Below are positions 36,096-43,824 of a stretch of 64,000 nt of DNA, one piece after another. Each line of letters starts with the position of its first letter. Position 1 is the stretch's first letter. Position numbers and translations under genes: made by a program. The notes beneath the pieces are model-generated. The model was not told the origin of the DNA and did no database searches. It saw nothing but the letters and a program-made list of their open reading frames with translations. This DNA comes from Bog-756 sp963704615 (GTDB lineage: Bacteria; Actinomycetota; Acidimicrobiia; Acidimicrobiales; RAAP-2): positions 1,054,001-1,118,000 of the forward strand of contig OY969923.1 in NCBI GenBank assembly GCA_963704615.1, read 5' to 3'.

Positions 36096-37085
36096 GTGAG
36101 GATCGCTGTCCTGGGAGCCGGCTCGTGGGGAACCACGGTCGCCTCGCTGGTGGCGCCGCGCCATGACACCCTCTTGTGGGCACGCGATCCCGATGTGGCC
36201 AAGGCGGTCAACACCGAGCACGCCAATTCGGCCTACCTGCCCGGTTTCGGATTAGCCCCCGAGCTGGCCGCCACCTCCGATCTCGCCGAGGCGGTGTGCG
36301 GTGCCGACCTGGTGGTGGTCGGGGTCCCCACCTCCGGGTTCCGCTCCGTTCTGGAGCAGACGTCGGATTGCATCCGTCCCTGGGTCCCGGTGGTGAGCTT
36401 GTCCAAGGGGCTCGAGAAGGGTAGCCATCTGCGGATGACCGAGGTGATCAAGCAGGTGATGCCCGGCCACCCTGTCGCCGCCTTGACAGGGCCCAACATC
36501 GCCCACGAGATCATGTCCGGCAAGGCAGCCGCAGCCGTGATCGCCACCGAGGACCTCGAGGTGGCGGGGGCCATCCAGAAGGTGTTCACCCGGGGGGTCT
36601 TCCGGGTCTACCTCAACGACGACCTCATCGGGTGCGAGATGGGTGGCGCACTGAAAAACGTGATCGCCATCGCCGCAGGCATCGGTGAAGGGCTGGGGGT
36701 GGGTGACAACACGCGGGCCGCGGTGATGTCGCGAGGGTTGGCCGAACTGACCCGCCTCGGGGTGGCCATGGGAGCACAGCCGATCACGTTTGCCGGACTG
36801 GCCGGCATGGGAGACCTCATCGCCACCTGCATGAGCCCCTACAGTCGGAACCGGGCCGTCGGCGAGGCTCTCGGCCAGGGCCGGAAGCTGGAGGACATCC
36901 TCGCCGAGATGCACATGGTCGCCGAGGGGGTCAAGACGGCCACCGTGGCCTTGGAGCTGGCCGAGCAACACGGCCTCGACCTGCCCATATGCACCGTGAT
37001 CGACAAGGTGGTCAAGGGTGCGATCGATCCGTTGGGGGCGTACTGGGGCCTCACCCCGGCCGGCCACGAGGACGATCCGGGCTGA
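36096..37085 (+). CDS. gpsA: NAD(P)-dependent glycerol-3-phosphate dehydrogenase
   Basis: 329 residues, supplying glycerol 3-phosphate for phospholipids. The nucleotide motif GAGSWGTTVA begins at residue 7. The catalytic lysine is in MGGALKNVIAIAAGI near 181, and the signature ALTGPNIAHEI is present. GTG 36096 directly gives the family N-terminus MRIAVLGAG and sits six bases after TACCTT, so it is probably leaderless. The longer upstream frame overlaps pepA and is not coding. Confidence 0.93.
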   Translation: MRIAVLGAGSWGTTVASLVAPRHDTLLWARDPDVAKAVNTEHANSAYLPGFGLAPELAATSDLAEAVCGADLVVVGVPTSGFRSVLEQTSDCIRPWVPVVSLSKGLEKGSHLRMTEVIKQVMPGHPVAALTGPNIAHEIMSGKAAAAVIATEDLEVAGAIQKVFTRGVFRVYLNDDLIGCEMGGALKNVIAIAAGIGEGLGVGDNTRAAVMSRGLAELTRLGVAMGAQPITFAGLAGMGDLIATCMSPYSRNRAVGEALGQGRKLEDILAEMHMVAEGVKTATVALELAEQHGLDLPICTVIDKVVKGAIDPLGAYWGLTPAGHEDDPG

Positions 37086-37212
37086 GCGGAGGTCTGGCCG
37101 CGACCACGAACCGCGACCGACGAACCGGCTGGCGTGGCCATGTTTGCATCTCCCGGGATCGGGTAGGTCTGGGCGGTCAAGCGTCACGAGGGCGCGGGCG
37201 TACAAGGGGGAC

Positions 37213-38175
37213 ATGGCCGTGATGCGAACTCGTTTCGGGAGGCTGTGCCTCGCTGGTCTGGCAGTGGTGGGACCGCTCGTCCTGATCGGAGGAGCGACAT
37301 CGGCGGAACCGGCCGGAGCTGCGAGCCCGTCCTCGGGGCCCCAGTGCACCTTCAACGGGAGCTCCCTCCCACTCCTGCAGGGCGGCTCGGCCGGCGAGAA
37401 GATCGTCGTCAGCTGCACCGGCTTGCCCCCCCTGCATCCGTACCTGATGATGGAGACCAGTCTCTTGCTCGGGATCGATCCCAAGGCGGCGCCGCTGCTG
37501 GAGGGGGACATCACCTCGGTGTCCGGACTGATGGCACTTCTTTCCGCTCTGCCCGAGATCAATCCTGCCGCCCTGGACTTCCCGCTGTCGAACCTGTCCG
37601 GGGATCTCAACTACACCTACACGCTGCCGAGCTCGCAGGCGCCGGATCCCAACGCCACGTGCGGGCCGTCGACGTTGGAGATCAACGAGGGCCTCATCGG
37701 TTGTGGGTTGGCCACCATCGACCTGACCACGTTCAAGACGGTGGCCGCTGGCAGTGCACTCATCGAGTATGCCGGCGATCCGTTCCTGCCCCCCGATCCG
37801 AAGCTGGGTCTGTCGACCCACAGCGCAACGCCGGGCCAGGTGGTGGACGTCAGCGCCCTGCCCAATGCGACCACGTTCTGGTGGCTCTCGACCCTGAGCG
37901 CCCTGGGAGCCCTCCTCGGTGACGGCGCCTCGGCGCCGCCCACGGTGACGGTGACCCTGTCCAAACGAGCCACCTCCACCACTCTTCCCAATACGGTCGC
38001 GGTGACCCCTGCGGTGTACAACTACCCGGTCCTCACACCCCCCACGATCTCCGGTGGCTTCACCGTGCCGACCGGCGTCAAGGGGAGCCAGTCGGTGACG
38101 GTGACCTATCAGGCAGATCTGCTGAGCTTCGGGCTTGCCAACTCTGCCTCCTCGCATCTCACGGTCAAGAAATAG
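37213..38175 (+). CDS. secreted protein of unknown function
   Basis: 320 residues with a signal peptide (LCLAGLAVVGPLVLIGGATS, likely cleavage after AGAAS near residue 38). The mature part is Ser/Thr/Pro-rich and predicted beta, with paired cysteines (PQCTF, VSCTG, ATCGP, GCGLA) that suggest two disulfides. AAGGGGG fits starts at GTG 37219 or ATG 37222 better than ATG 37213, so the N-terminus may be slightly shorter. No family is recognised. Its last 11 bases overlap the end of the convergent gene. Confidence 0.65.
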   Translation: MAVMRTRFGRLCLAGLAVVGPLVLIGGATSAEPAGAASPSSGPQCTFNGSSLPLLQGGSAGEKIVVSCTGLPPLHPYLMMETSLLLGIDPKAAPLLEGDITSVSGLMALLSALPEINPAALDFPLSNLSGDLNYTYTLPSSQAPDPNATCGPSTLEINEGLIGCGLATIDLTTFKTVAAGSALIEYAGDPFLPPDPKLGLSTHSATPGQVVDVSALPNATTFWWLSTLSALGALLGDGASAPPTVTVTLSKRATSTTLPNTVAVTPAVYNYPVLTPPTISGGFTVPTGVKGSQSVTVTYQADLLSFGLANSASSHLTVKK

Positions 38176-38914
38176 AGCCGGCGGGCCGGGCCCCAAGCCC
38201 CGCCTGGCCCGAGGACGGAGCGCGGGCCGCTGTCGGGGGTGGCTCCGACCCGACGGGCCGGACAGGCCGCACGGCACGGACAGCATGCTCGGCGGCCCGG
38301 AAGGCGACGGCCGGGTGGAATTGCCAGGCGGCCAGTTGTCTCTCGATGTCGGCCCGATCGCGTCCCGCCGACGCCAACCCGTCGGCCAGGCGTTGGGCCC
38401 GGCGGCGCATCTGCTCGGGTTCGGGGAGGAGTTGTTCGTCCAGCCATCGTCGGTGGCTGGACTGGAGCGAGTCGGGCAGCCGGGTGAGGTGTCGGAGCGG
38501 GAGAGGCGGGATGCGGGTCCGGACGGCAAGTCCGCCCGGACCATACGGTCGGGCCAGCTCGAATGTGCACAGGCGCTGCAGGGCCCGTCGGAACGGCGAG
38601 TTCTTGCCCATGCGCTCGCCGAGCCCCAGTGAGCGGGCCGTGTCGGTCAGGTTGAGGTCGAATCCGTCCCGGTGGACCTCGAGCCCGTAGGACAGGCGCC
38701 GCAGGAGCCAGGTGGTGGACGGGCCGATGATCCCTAGCCAGTAGAGCTCCACGTACCTCGAACAGGGGTGGACCCCATGAGGATCCGCCACCTGATCGAG
38801 CCAGGGCACCACCCGGAGTGTGGCGGCGTCGTCGCCGGAAGCAAAGGTCGGTCGGGGTCGGCGTTCCGCCCGTGGCGAGAACACGATGGGCGAGGAAGGG
38901 GCGGGAGTGGACAT
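38165..38914 (-). CDS. unknown protein with Arg-rich C-terminal half
   Basis: About 249 residues, soluble. The middle contains YVELYWLGIIGPSTTWLLRRLSYGLE and GLGERMGKNSPFRRALQRLCTFELARP, which looks like a winged-helix or replication-initiator-type helical domain, but this is only an impression. The C-terminus is rich in Arg, Ala and Pro. ATG 38914 was chosen because CAGGGT lies six bases upstream on the minus strand (38926-38921). It overlaps the secreted protein gene by 11 bases at the 3' ends. Confidence 0.6.
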   Translation of the reverse strand: MSTPAPSSPIVFSPRAERRPRPTFASGDDAATLRVVPWLDQVADPHGVHPCSRYVELYWLGIIGPSTTWLLRRLSYGLEVHRDGFDLNLTDTARSLGLGERMGKNSPFRRALQRLCTFELARPYGPGGLAVRTRIPPLPLRHLTRLPDSLQSSHRRWLDEQLLPEPEQMRRRAQRLADGLASAGRDRADIERQLAAWQFHPAVAFRAAEHAVRAVRPVRPVGSEPPPTAARAPSSGQAGLGARPAGSIS

Positions 38915-38983
38915 GGCGCCACCCTGCACAAATCAACTTGCCCGCGTGCTAGCCGACCTCCTTGCCCGACAGGACGCGGTCGG

Positions 38984-39583
38984 CTACCAACCGCCTCGGT
39001 GCACGCTCTCCTCCAGTGATCGGCGCGGCCTGGCCGCCGAGGACGACTTCGGATCGGGCGATGCCGGCTGGCCCAGCAGCACCGCGCCGAGCCAGCGGAA
39101 TCGGGGGGGCACCCCGAGATCGGAACGGAGGGCGTCCTCGCCCCGGAAATTCCCGAGGAACGCCGCACCCAGACCCCGGTCGGCGGCGCCGAGGAGCAAG
39201 GTCAAGGTGGCGAAGGCGGCGTCCACCCACCAGAAAGGGACCACCCACTCGACCTTGCCACCGTCGGGACGCGCCTTGTCCGGCTGTCGGTAGCGGGCCA
39301 GGTAGGCCTCGGGATCGGCGAAGGGGAGGACGATCACCGGTGCCCGGGCCAGGCCGGCGAAGCGCCGCGAGTGAGCGCGCCAGTCCTCGTCGGTGGTGGC
39401 CTCCCAGTACCGTCGGGTCTGCTCGGCCCCGCTGAGGACGACGAAGTCCCGACCCTGGGTGTTGCCCGCCGACGGCGCCCGGAGGGCCGCGGCCAACAGC
39501 TGGTCCACGACGCCTTCGGGGACCGGCCCGGCGCTGAAGTTGCGGGTCATGTGCCGGCGCCGCACAGCCTCGGTCAGCTCCAT
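38984..39583 (-). CDS. nitroreductase family FMN protein
   Basis: 199 residues. The N-terminal RRRHMTRNFSAGPVPEGVVDQLL and ALRAPSAGNTQG form the FMN-binding start of the nitroreductase fold; AADRGLGAAFLGNFRG is the second flavin-contact region. It probably reduces a nitro compound, quinone or enone with NAD(P)H; the substrate is unknown. ATG 39583 has GGAG six bases upstream. It lies downstream of moeB's divergent promoter region and just upstream of the Arg-rich unknown gene. Confidence 0.85.
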   Translation of the reverse strand: MELTEAVRRRHMTRNFSAGPVPEGVVDQLLAAALRAPSAGNTQGRDFVVLSGAEQTRRYWEATTDEDWRAHSRRFAGLARAPVIVLPFADPEAYLARYRQPDKARPDGGKVEWVVPFWWVDAAFATLTLLLGAADRGLGAAFLGNFRGEDALRSDLGVPPRFRWLGAVLLGQPASPDPKSSSAARPRRSLEESVHRGGW

Positions 39584-39748
39584 GGTCGCTCCACCGGCCG
39601 CAGGCTATCGGCACAGGTGGTCGTCCCCGGTGGTCGCCCTGCCGGACCCCGGACCCAGCAGGGAATGTTGACCCCACTGGTAGTGTTTTAGCTGGTTGGA
39701 GCGCGCCGGACCGGGAAGGACCGGTCAGGACACCGTCGAAGAAGGATT

Positions 39749-40936
39749 GTGATCGTTGTGCCTACATTCAGGGAAATGCTGGCCCAGGCCAAGGCGGCCA
39801 TTCGAGAGGTCGAACCGGCTCAGGCCGAAGAGGAGATCGCCGGGGGCAACGCCGTGGTTCTCGACGTGCGCGAGCCAGACGAGTACGAGCAGGGCGCACT
39901 GCCCGACGCGGTGCACATCCCCCGGGGGACTCTCGAGACCTCGGTCGAGGGTCGGATCCCCGACAAGGCGAGCCACGTCGTGGTGTACTGCGCCGGCGGG
40001 ACCCGGTCGGCGTTCGCGGCCCAGACGCTCCAGGAGTTGGGCTATTCGGATGTGGCGTCGATGGTCGGGGGCTTCAACCGGTGGAAGGACGAGGGCCGCC
40101 GGTGGTCGGCGCCCCGTGCGCTCACCCCCGACCAGCGCAACCGTTATCAGAGGCACCTGCTCCTCCCCGAGGTCGGTGAGGTCGGGCAGATCAAGCTCCT
40201 CGACTCGAAGGTCCTTCTGCTGGGGGCGGGCGGTCTCGGTTCGCCGGCTGCCCTCTACCTGGCCGCCGCCGGCGTGGGCACCATCGGGATCATCGACATG
40301 GACGTGGTGGACTCGTCCAACCTCCAGCGCCAGATCCTGCACAACACCGACCGCATCGGTGAGCGCAAGGTCGATTCGGCCAAAAAGACGCTCACCCTGC
40401 TCAATCCGGACGTGAACGTCGTGACCTATGACGTCCGCCTCGGTGCCGACAACATCCTCGACATCATCGACGGCTACGACGTGATCGTCGACGGCACTGA
40501 CAACTTCCCCACCCGCTATCTGGTCAACGATGCCGCGCTGCTGAAGCGGATACCGGTCGTACACGGCTCGATCTTCCGTTTCGAGGGACAGGTCACGGTG
40601 TTCACCCCGTTTGTCGGCCCCTGCTACCGGTGCATGATTCCCGAGCCCCCACCGGCCGAGCTCGCCCCCAGTTGCGCGGAGGCCGGGGTGCTCGGCGTGC
40701 TGCCCGGCATCATCGGTTCCATCCAGGCGCTGGAGGCGATCAAGATCCTGCTCGGCATCGGCGAGACGCTGGAGGGCCGTCTCCTCGCTTTCGACGCACT
40801 GGAGGAGAGCTTCCGCACCTTCAAGGTTCACCGCGATCCGGAGTGCCCGGCCTGTGGACCCGACGCCGGCGAGATCGTCATCGCCGAGTACGACGACCTG
40901 TGCATGCCCCACGTGACCGCCCCGGCCGCAGGCTGA
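39749..40936 (+). CDS. rhodanese-MoeB/ThiF fusion, sulfur-carrier adenylyltransferase
   Basis: 395 residues. Residues 20-120 are a rhodanese domain with the active Cys81 (VVYCAGGTRS). Residues 130-395 are an E1-like adenylyltransferase: GAGGLGSPAA at 159-168, RQILHNTDRIGERK, the zinc pairs CYRC near 293 and CPAC near 368, and a Cys in PSCAEAGVLGVLPG. It would activate and thiocarboxylate a ThiS/MoaD-like carrier for molybdopterin, thiamine or cysteine. In the usual MoeZ/Uba4 proteins the rhodanese is C-terminal; here it is N-terminal. GTG start with GAAGGA upstream. Confidence 0.9.
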   Translation: MIVVPTFREMLAQAKAAIREVEPAQAEEEIAGGNAVVLDVREPDEYEQGALPDAVHIPRGTLETSVEGRIPDKASHVVVYCAGGTRSAFAAQTLQELGYSDVASMVGGFNRWKDEGRRWSAPRALTPDQRNRYQRHLLLPEVGEVGQIKLLDSKVLLLGAGGLGSPAALYLAAAGVGTIGIIDMDVVDSSNLQRQILHNTDRIGERKVDSAKKTLTLLNPDVNVVTYDVRLGADNILDIIDGYDVIVDGTDNFPTRYLVNDAALLKRIPVVHGSIFRFEGQVTVFTPFVGPCYRCMIPEPPPAELAPSCAEAGVLGVLPGIIGSIQALEAIKILLGIGETLEGRLLAFDALEESFRTFKVHRDPECPACGPDAGEIVIAEYDDLCMPHVTAPAAG

Positions 40937-40974
40937 GGCACCCGGTTTCTTTCTCCGCTCGCTCCCCGAGACCG

Positions 40975-40980
40975 TAACCT
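40975..40980 (+). promoter_or_regulatory. -10 box of the mutase gene
   Basis: TAACCT followed by seven bases and ATG 40988; no ribosome binding site. Confidence 0.5.
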
Positions 40981-40987
40981 GGGTCTC

Positions 40988-42595
40988 ATGGCACCGACCA
41001 GCACGTCCTCCGAGCCGGGCAACGAGCGGCACACCGACTCGGGAATCGAGATCCGACCGGTCTACGGGCCGGCCGACCTCGACGGATGGGATCCCGAACT
41101 TCGGCTGGGCCGGCCTGGGCACTTCCCCTTCACCCGAGGCATCAGGGAGGACATGTACCGGGGACGCCTGTGGACCATGCGCCAGTACGCCGGGTTCGGC
41201 ACCGCCGAATCCACCAACCAGCGCTTCAAGTTCCTGCTGGGAGCCGGCCAGACCGGGCTCTCCTGCGCCTTCGACCTGCCGACCCAGATGGGGTACGACT
41301 CCGACCATCCCCGGTCGGAGGGCGAGGTCGGCAAGGTGGGCGTGGCCATCGACTCGTTGGCCGATATGCGCCTTCTGCTGGCGGACCTCCCGCTGGACAA
41401 GGTGACCACGTCGATGACCATCAACGCCACCGCAGCCATCCTGCTGCTCTTCTACCAACTGGTGGCGGAGGAGAACGGTGTCGACCCCGCACTGCTCGGA
41501 GGCACCGTCCAGAATGACATCTTGAAGGAGTACATCGCCCGAGGCACCTACATCTACCCGCCCCGGCCATCGATGCGCCTGGTCACTGACACCTTCTCGT
41601 ACTGTGCCGAAACCCTGCCGGCATGGAACACCATCTCCATATCCGGCTACCACATCCGCGAGGCGGGATCGACGGCCGTCCAGGAGATCGCCTTCACCCT
41701 GGCCAACGGCATCGCCTACGTGGAAGCTGCTCTGGCCGCCGGCCTCGATGTCGATGCCTTTGCCCCCCGTCTCAGTTTCTTCTGGAACGCCCACAACAAC
41801 CTCTTCGAGGAGGTGGCCAAGTACCGGGCGTCGCGCCGAATGTGGGCGAAGATCATGACCGAGCGGTTCGGGGCCAAGGACGAGAGATCGACGCTGCTCC
41901 GATTTCACACCCAGACCGGTGGCTCGACTCTGACCGCTCAGCAGCCCGAGAACAACATCGTCCGGGTGACCGTCCAGGCCATGGCCGCGGTGCTGGGCGG
42001 CACCCAGAGCCTCCACACCAACGGGTTCGACGAGGCCCTCGGCCTGCCCACCGAGCGCGCCGCCAAGGTCGCGCTCCGCACGCAGCAGATCATCGGGTAC
42101 GAGTCGGGCGTCGCCGACACCGTCGATCCGCTGGCCGGCTCGTGGTTCGTGGAGTCCCTGACCGATGAGGTGGAGCAGGGCGCCTGGGAGTACCTTGAAC
42201 GCATCGACGCCCTGGGCGGGGCGGTGGACGCCATCGAGGCCCAGTTCATGCAGACCGAGATCGAGCAGGCCGCCTATGCCTTCGCAAAGTCAGTCGACGC
42301 CGACGAAAAGATCGTGGTCGGCGTGAACAAATTCGTCGAGGACGAGGCCGAGCCCACGGATGTGTTCCCCATCGACGCCGAGCTCCAACGATCGCAGGTC
42401 GCCCGGGTCAAGCGGGTGAGGGCGGAGCGAGACCAGGCTGGTGTTGACGCCGCCCTGGCCGACGTCGAGGCGGCGGCCCGGGGCACCCAGAACCTCCTGG
42501 TCCCCATGAAGTCGGCACTGGCCCAGATGGCCACCCTCGGAGAGGTGTCCGACGTGCTCCGGGGAGTGTTCGGGGAGTTCCACCCGACCGCCTAG
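40988..42595 (+). CDS. methylmalonyl-CoA mutase-type large subunit (no B12 domain)
   Basis: 535 residues forming the substrate-binding TIM barrel of acyl-CoA mutases. FPFTRGI, MRQYAGFGTAESTNQRF, AFDLPTQMGYDSDHP, GGTVQNDILKEY and PPRPSMRLV are present. The Tyr of QYAGF and the Arg of PSMR, which hold the methylmalonyl carboxylate in characterised MCM, are both kept, favouring methylmalonyl-CoA over isobutyryl- or hydroxyisobutyryl-CoA. The cobalamin-binding domain is absent, so a separate small subunit is needed; none is in the window. AdoCbl would come from the enzyme at 33.7 kb. Confidence 0.88.
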   Translation: MAPTSTSSEPGNERHTDSGIEIRPVYGPADLDGWDPELRLGRPGHFPFTRGIREDMYRGRLWTMRQYAGFGTAESTNQRFKFLLGAGQTGLSCAFDLPTQMGYDSDHPRSEGEVGKVGVAIDSLADMRLLLADLPLDKVTTSMTINATAAILLLFYQLVAEENGVDPALLGGTVQNDILKEYIARGTYIYPPRPSMRLVTDTFSYCAETLPAWNTISISGYHIREAGSTAVQEIAFTLANGIAYVEAALAAGLDVDAFAPRLSFFWNAHNNLFEEVAKYRASRRMWAKIMTERFGAKDERSTLLRFHTQTGGSTLTAQQPENNIVRVTVQAMAAVLGGTQSLHTNGFDEALGLPTERAAKVALRTQQIIGYESGVADTVDPLAGSWFVESLTDEVEQGAWEYLERIDALGGAVDAIEAQFMQTEIEQAAYAFAKSVDADEKIVVGVNKFVEDEAEPTDVFPIDAELQRSQVARVKRVRAERDQAGVDAALADVEAAARGTQNLLVPMKSALAQMATLGEVSDVLRGVFGEFHPTA

Positions 42596-42603
42596 TCCGG
42601 ACC

Positions 42604-42632
42604 GTCGTGCCGGACGGCCCGCCCGGCACGAC
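42604..42632. terminator. strong bidirectional hairpin between convergent genes
   Basis: A perfect ten-base stem, GTCGTGCCGG with CCGGCACGAC, and a nine-base loop. It is centred in the 45-base gap between the mutase and M20 genes and probably terminates both. Confidence 0.7.
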
Positions 42633-42640
42633 CCGGTCGG

Positions 42641-43807
42641 TCAGGGGGCCAGAAGCCGGTCCCGGAGGGGTCCGGGCTCAGCGGCGTCGATCACCGTCCA
42701 GGCCATGGACACGGCACCGTCGAAGACGGCCCGATCGGCCGAAGGGGTGACGCAGGCGGCGGCGAACTCGGGCTGGTGGTTGACCGATCCGGCGGCGTCG
42801 ATGCCCACCAGCGGATGGATGGTGGGCACGGCGAGCGAGACATTGGCCATGTCGGTGGAGAGGGTGGGCCGAGGGGCCTCCTCGTCATCGAGCTCGAAGG
42901 TCCGCCCCAGCGTCTCTGCGTTGGAACGGTAGAGGGCCAGCAGGTCGAGGTCGCTCTCCATGTGGGAATAGACCGGTGCGAGGGGCTGGGTGCTGAGCGA
43001 TGAGCCGGTGGCCAACGCCCCGGCCTCGAAACAGGCCATCACCCGTGTCTCGAGCAGGTCGAGCCCGGCCGTCGTGGTGGAGCGGCACATGAATCGGCCG
43101 GTGACCGACTCGGGAATGATGTTGGCGGCCTGGCCGCCGTGGGTGACGATGCCGTGCACCTGGTCCCCGGGACGGAACTGCTGGCGCAACAGGGCGATGG
43201 CCACCTGGGCGACGGCCATGGCGTCACCGGCGTTGACGCCTTCCCAGGGCGCGGCCGATGCGTGAGCGCTCTTACCGGTGAAGGTCACGTCGAAGTGGGA
43301 GACGGCCAGGCAGGTGGCCTGGAGCCAGTCGGCCGGCCACGGGTGGATCATCATGGCCAGATGCACCCCGTCGAAGATCCCCTGGTCGAGCATGGTGACC
43401 TTGCCGCCGCCGCCCTCTTCGGCCGGGGTGCCGAGAACCCGGACGGTGATGCCGAGCTGGTCGGCCAGGGGGGCCAGTCCGAGCCCGGCCCCGACCGCGG
43501 AGGCGGCGATGATGTTGTGACCGCAGGCGTGGCCGATCCCAGGAAGTGCGTCGTACTCGGCGCAGACGGCGACCACCAGCGGTCCGGAGCCGGTTTCGGC
43601 ACTGAACGCGGTGGGCATGCCGGCCACGCCGCCGGTCACCGAGAAGCCGCCATCCGCCAGCGCTGCCACCGTCCAGCCACAGGCCCGGTCCTCTTCGAAA
43701 GCCGTCTCGGGGTTGTCGTGGATGGCGTGGCTGAGCCAGACAAGTCCGGGCAGATCCGTGTCGATGACCTCCCGGGCCGACTCCTTGAGATCCCAGCGCT
43801 CTGCCAT
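42641..43807 (-). CDS. M20 family amidohydrolase/peptidase
   Basis: 388 residues with a binuclear metalloenzyme core: PETAFEE, AEYDALPGIGHACGHN, PAEEGGGGK and a dimerisation lid around GKSAHASAAPWEGVNA. The closest group is the AbgB/p-aminobenzoyl-glutamate- or N-acyl-amino-acid-hydrolase-like M20D proteins; the substrate is unknown. ATG 43807 has GGAAGGA ten bases upstream. It follows the carboxylase gene on the same strand by 17 bases, so they are probably cotranscribed. Confidence 0.85.
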   Translation of the reverse strand: MAERWDLKESAREVIDTDLPGLVWLSHAIHDNPETAFEEDRACGWTVAALADGGFSVTGGVAGMPTAFSAETGSGPLVVAVCAEYDALPGIGHACGHNIIAASAVGAGLGLAPLADQLGITVRVLGTPAEEGGGGKVTMLDQGIFDGVHLAMMIHPWPADWLQATCLAVSHFDVTFTGKSAHASAAPWEGVNAGDAMAVAQVAIALLRQQFRPGDQVHGIVTHGGQAANIIPESVTGRFMCRSTTTAGLDLLETRVMACFEAGALATGSSLSTQPLAPVYSHMESDLDLLALYRSNAETLGRTFELDDEEAPRPTLSTDMANVSLAVPTIHPLVGIDAAGSVNHQPEFAAACVTPSADRAVFDGAVSMAWTVIDAAEPGPLRDRLLAP

Positions 43808-43824
43808 GTGTCGACCGTCCTTCC

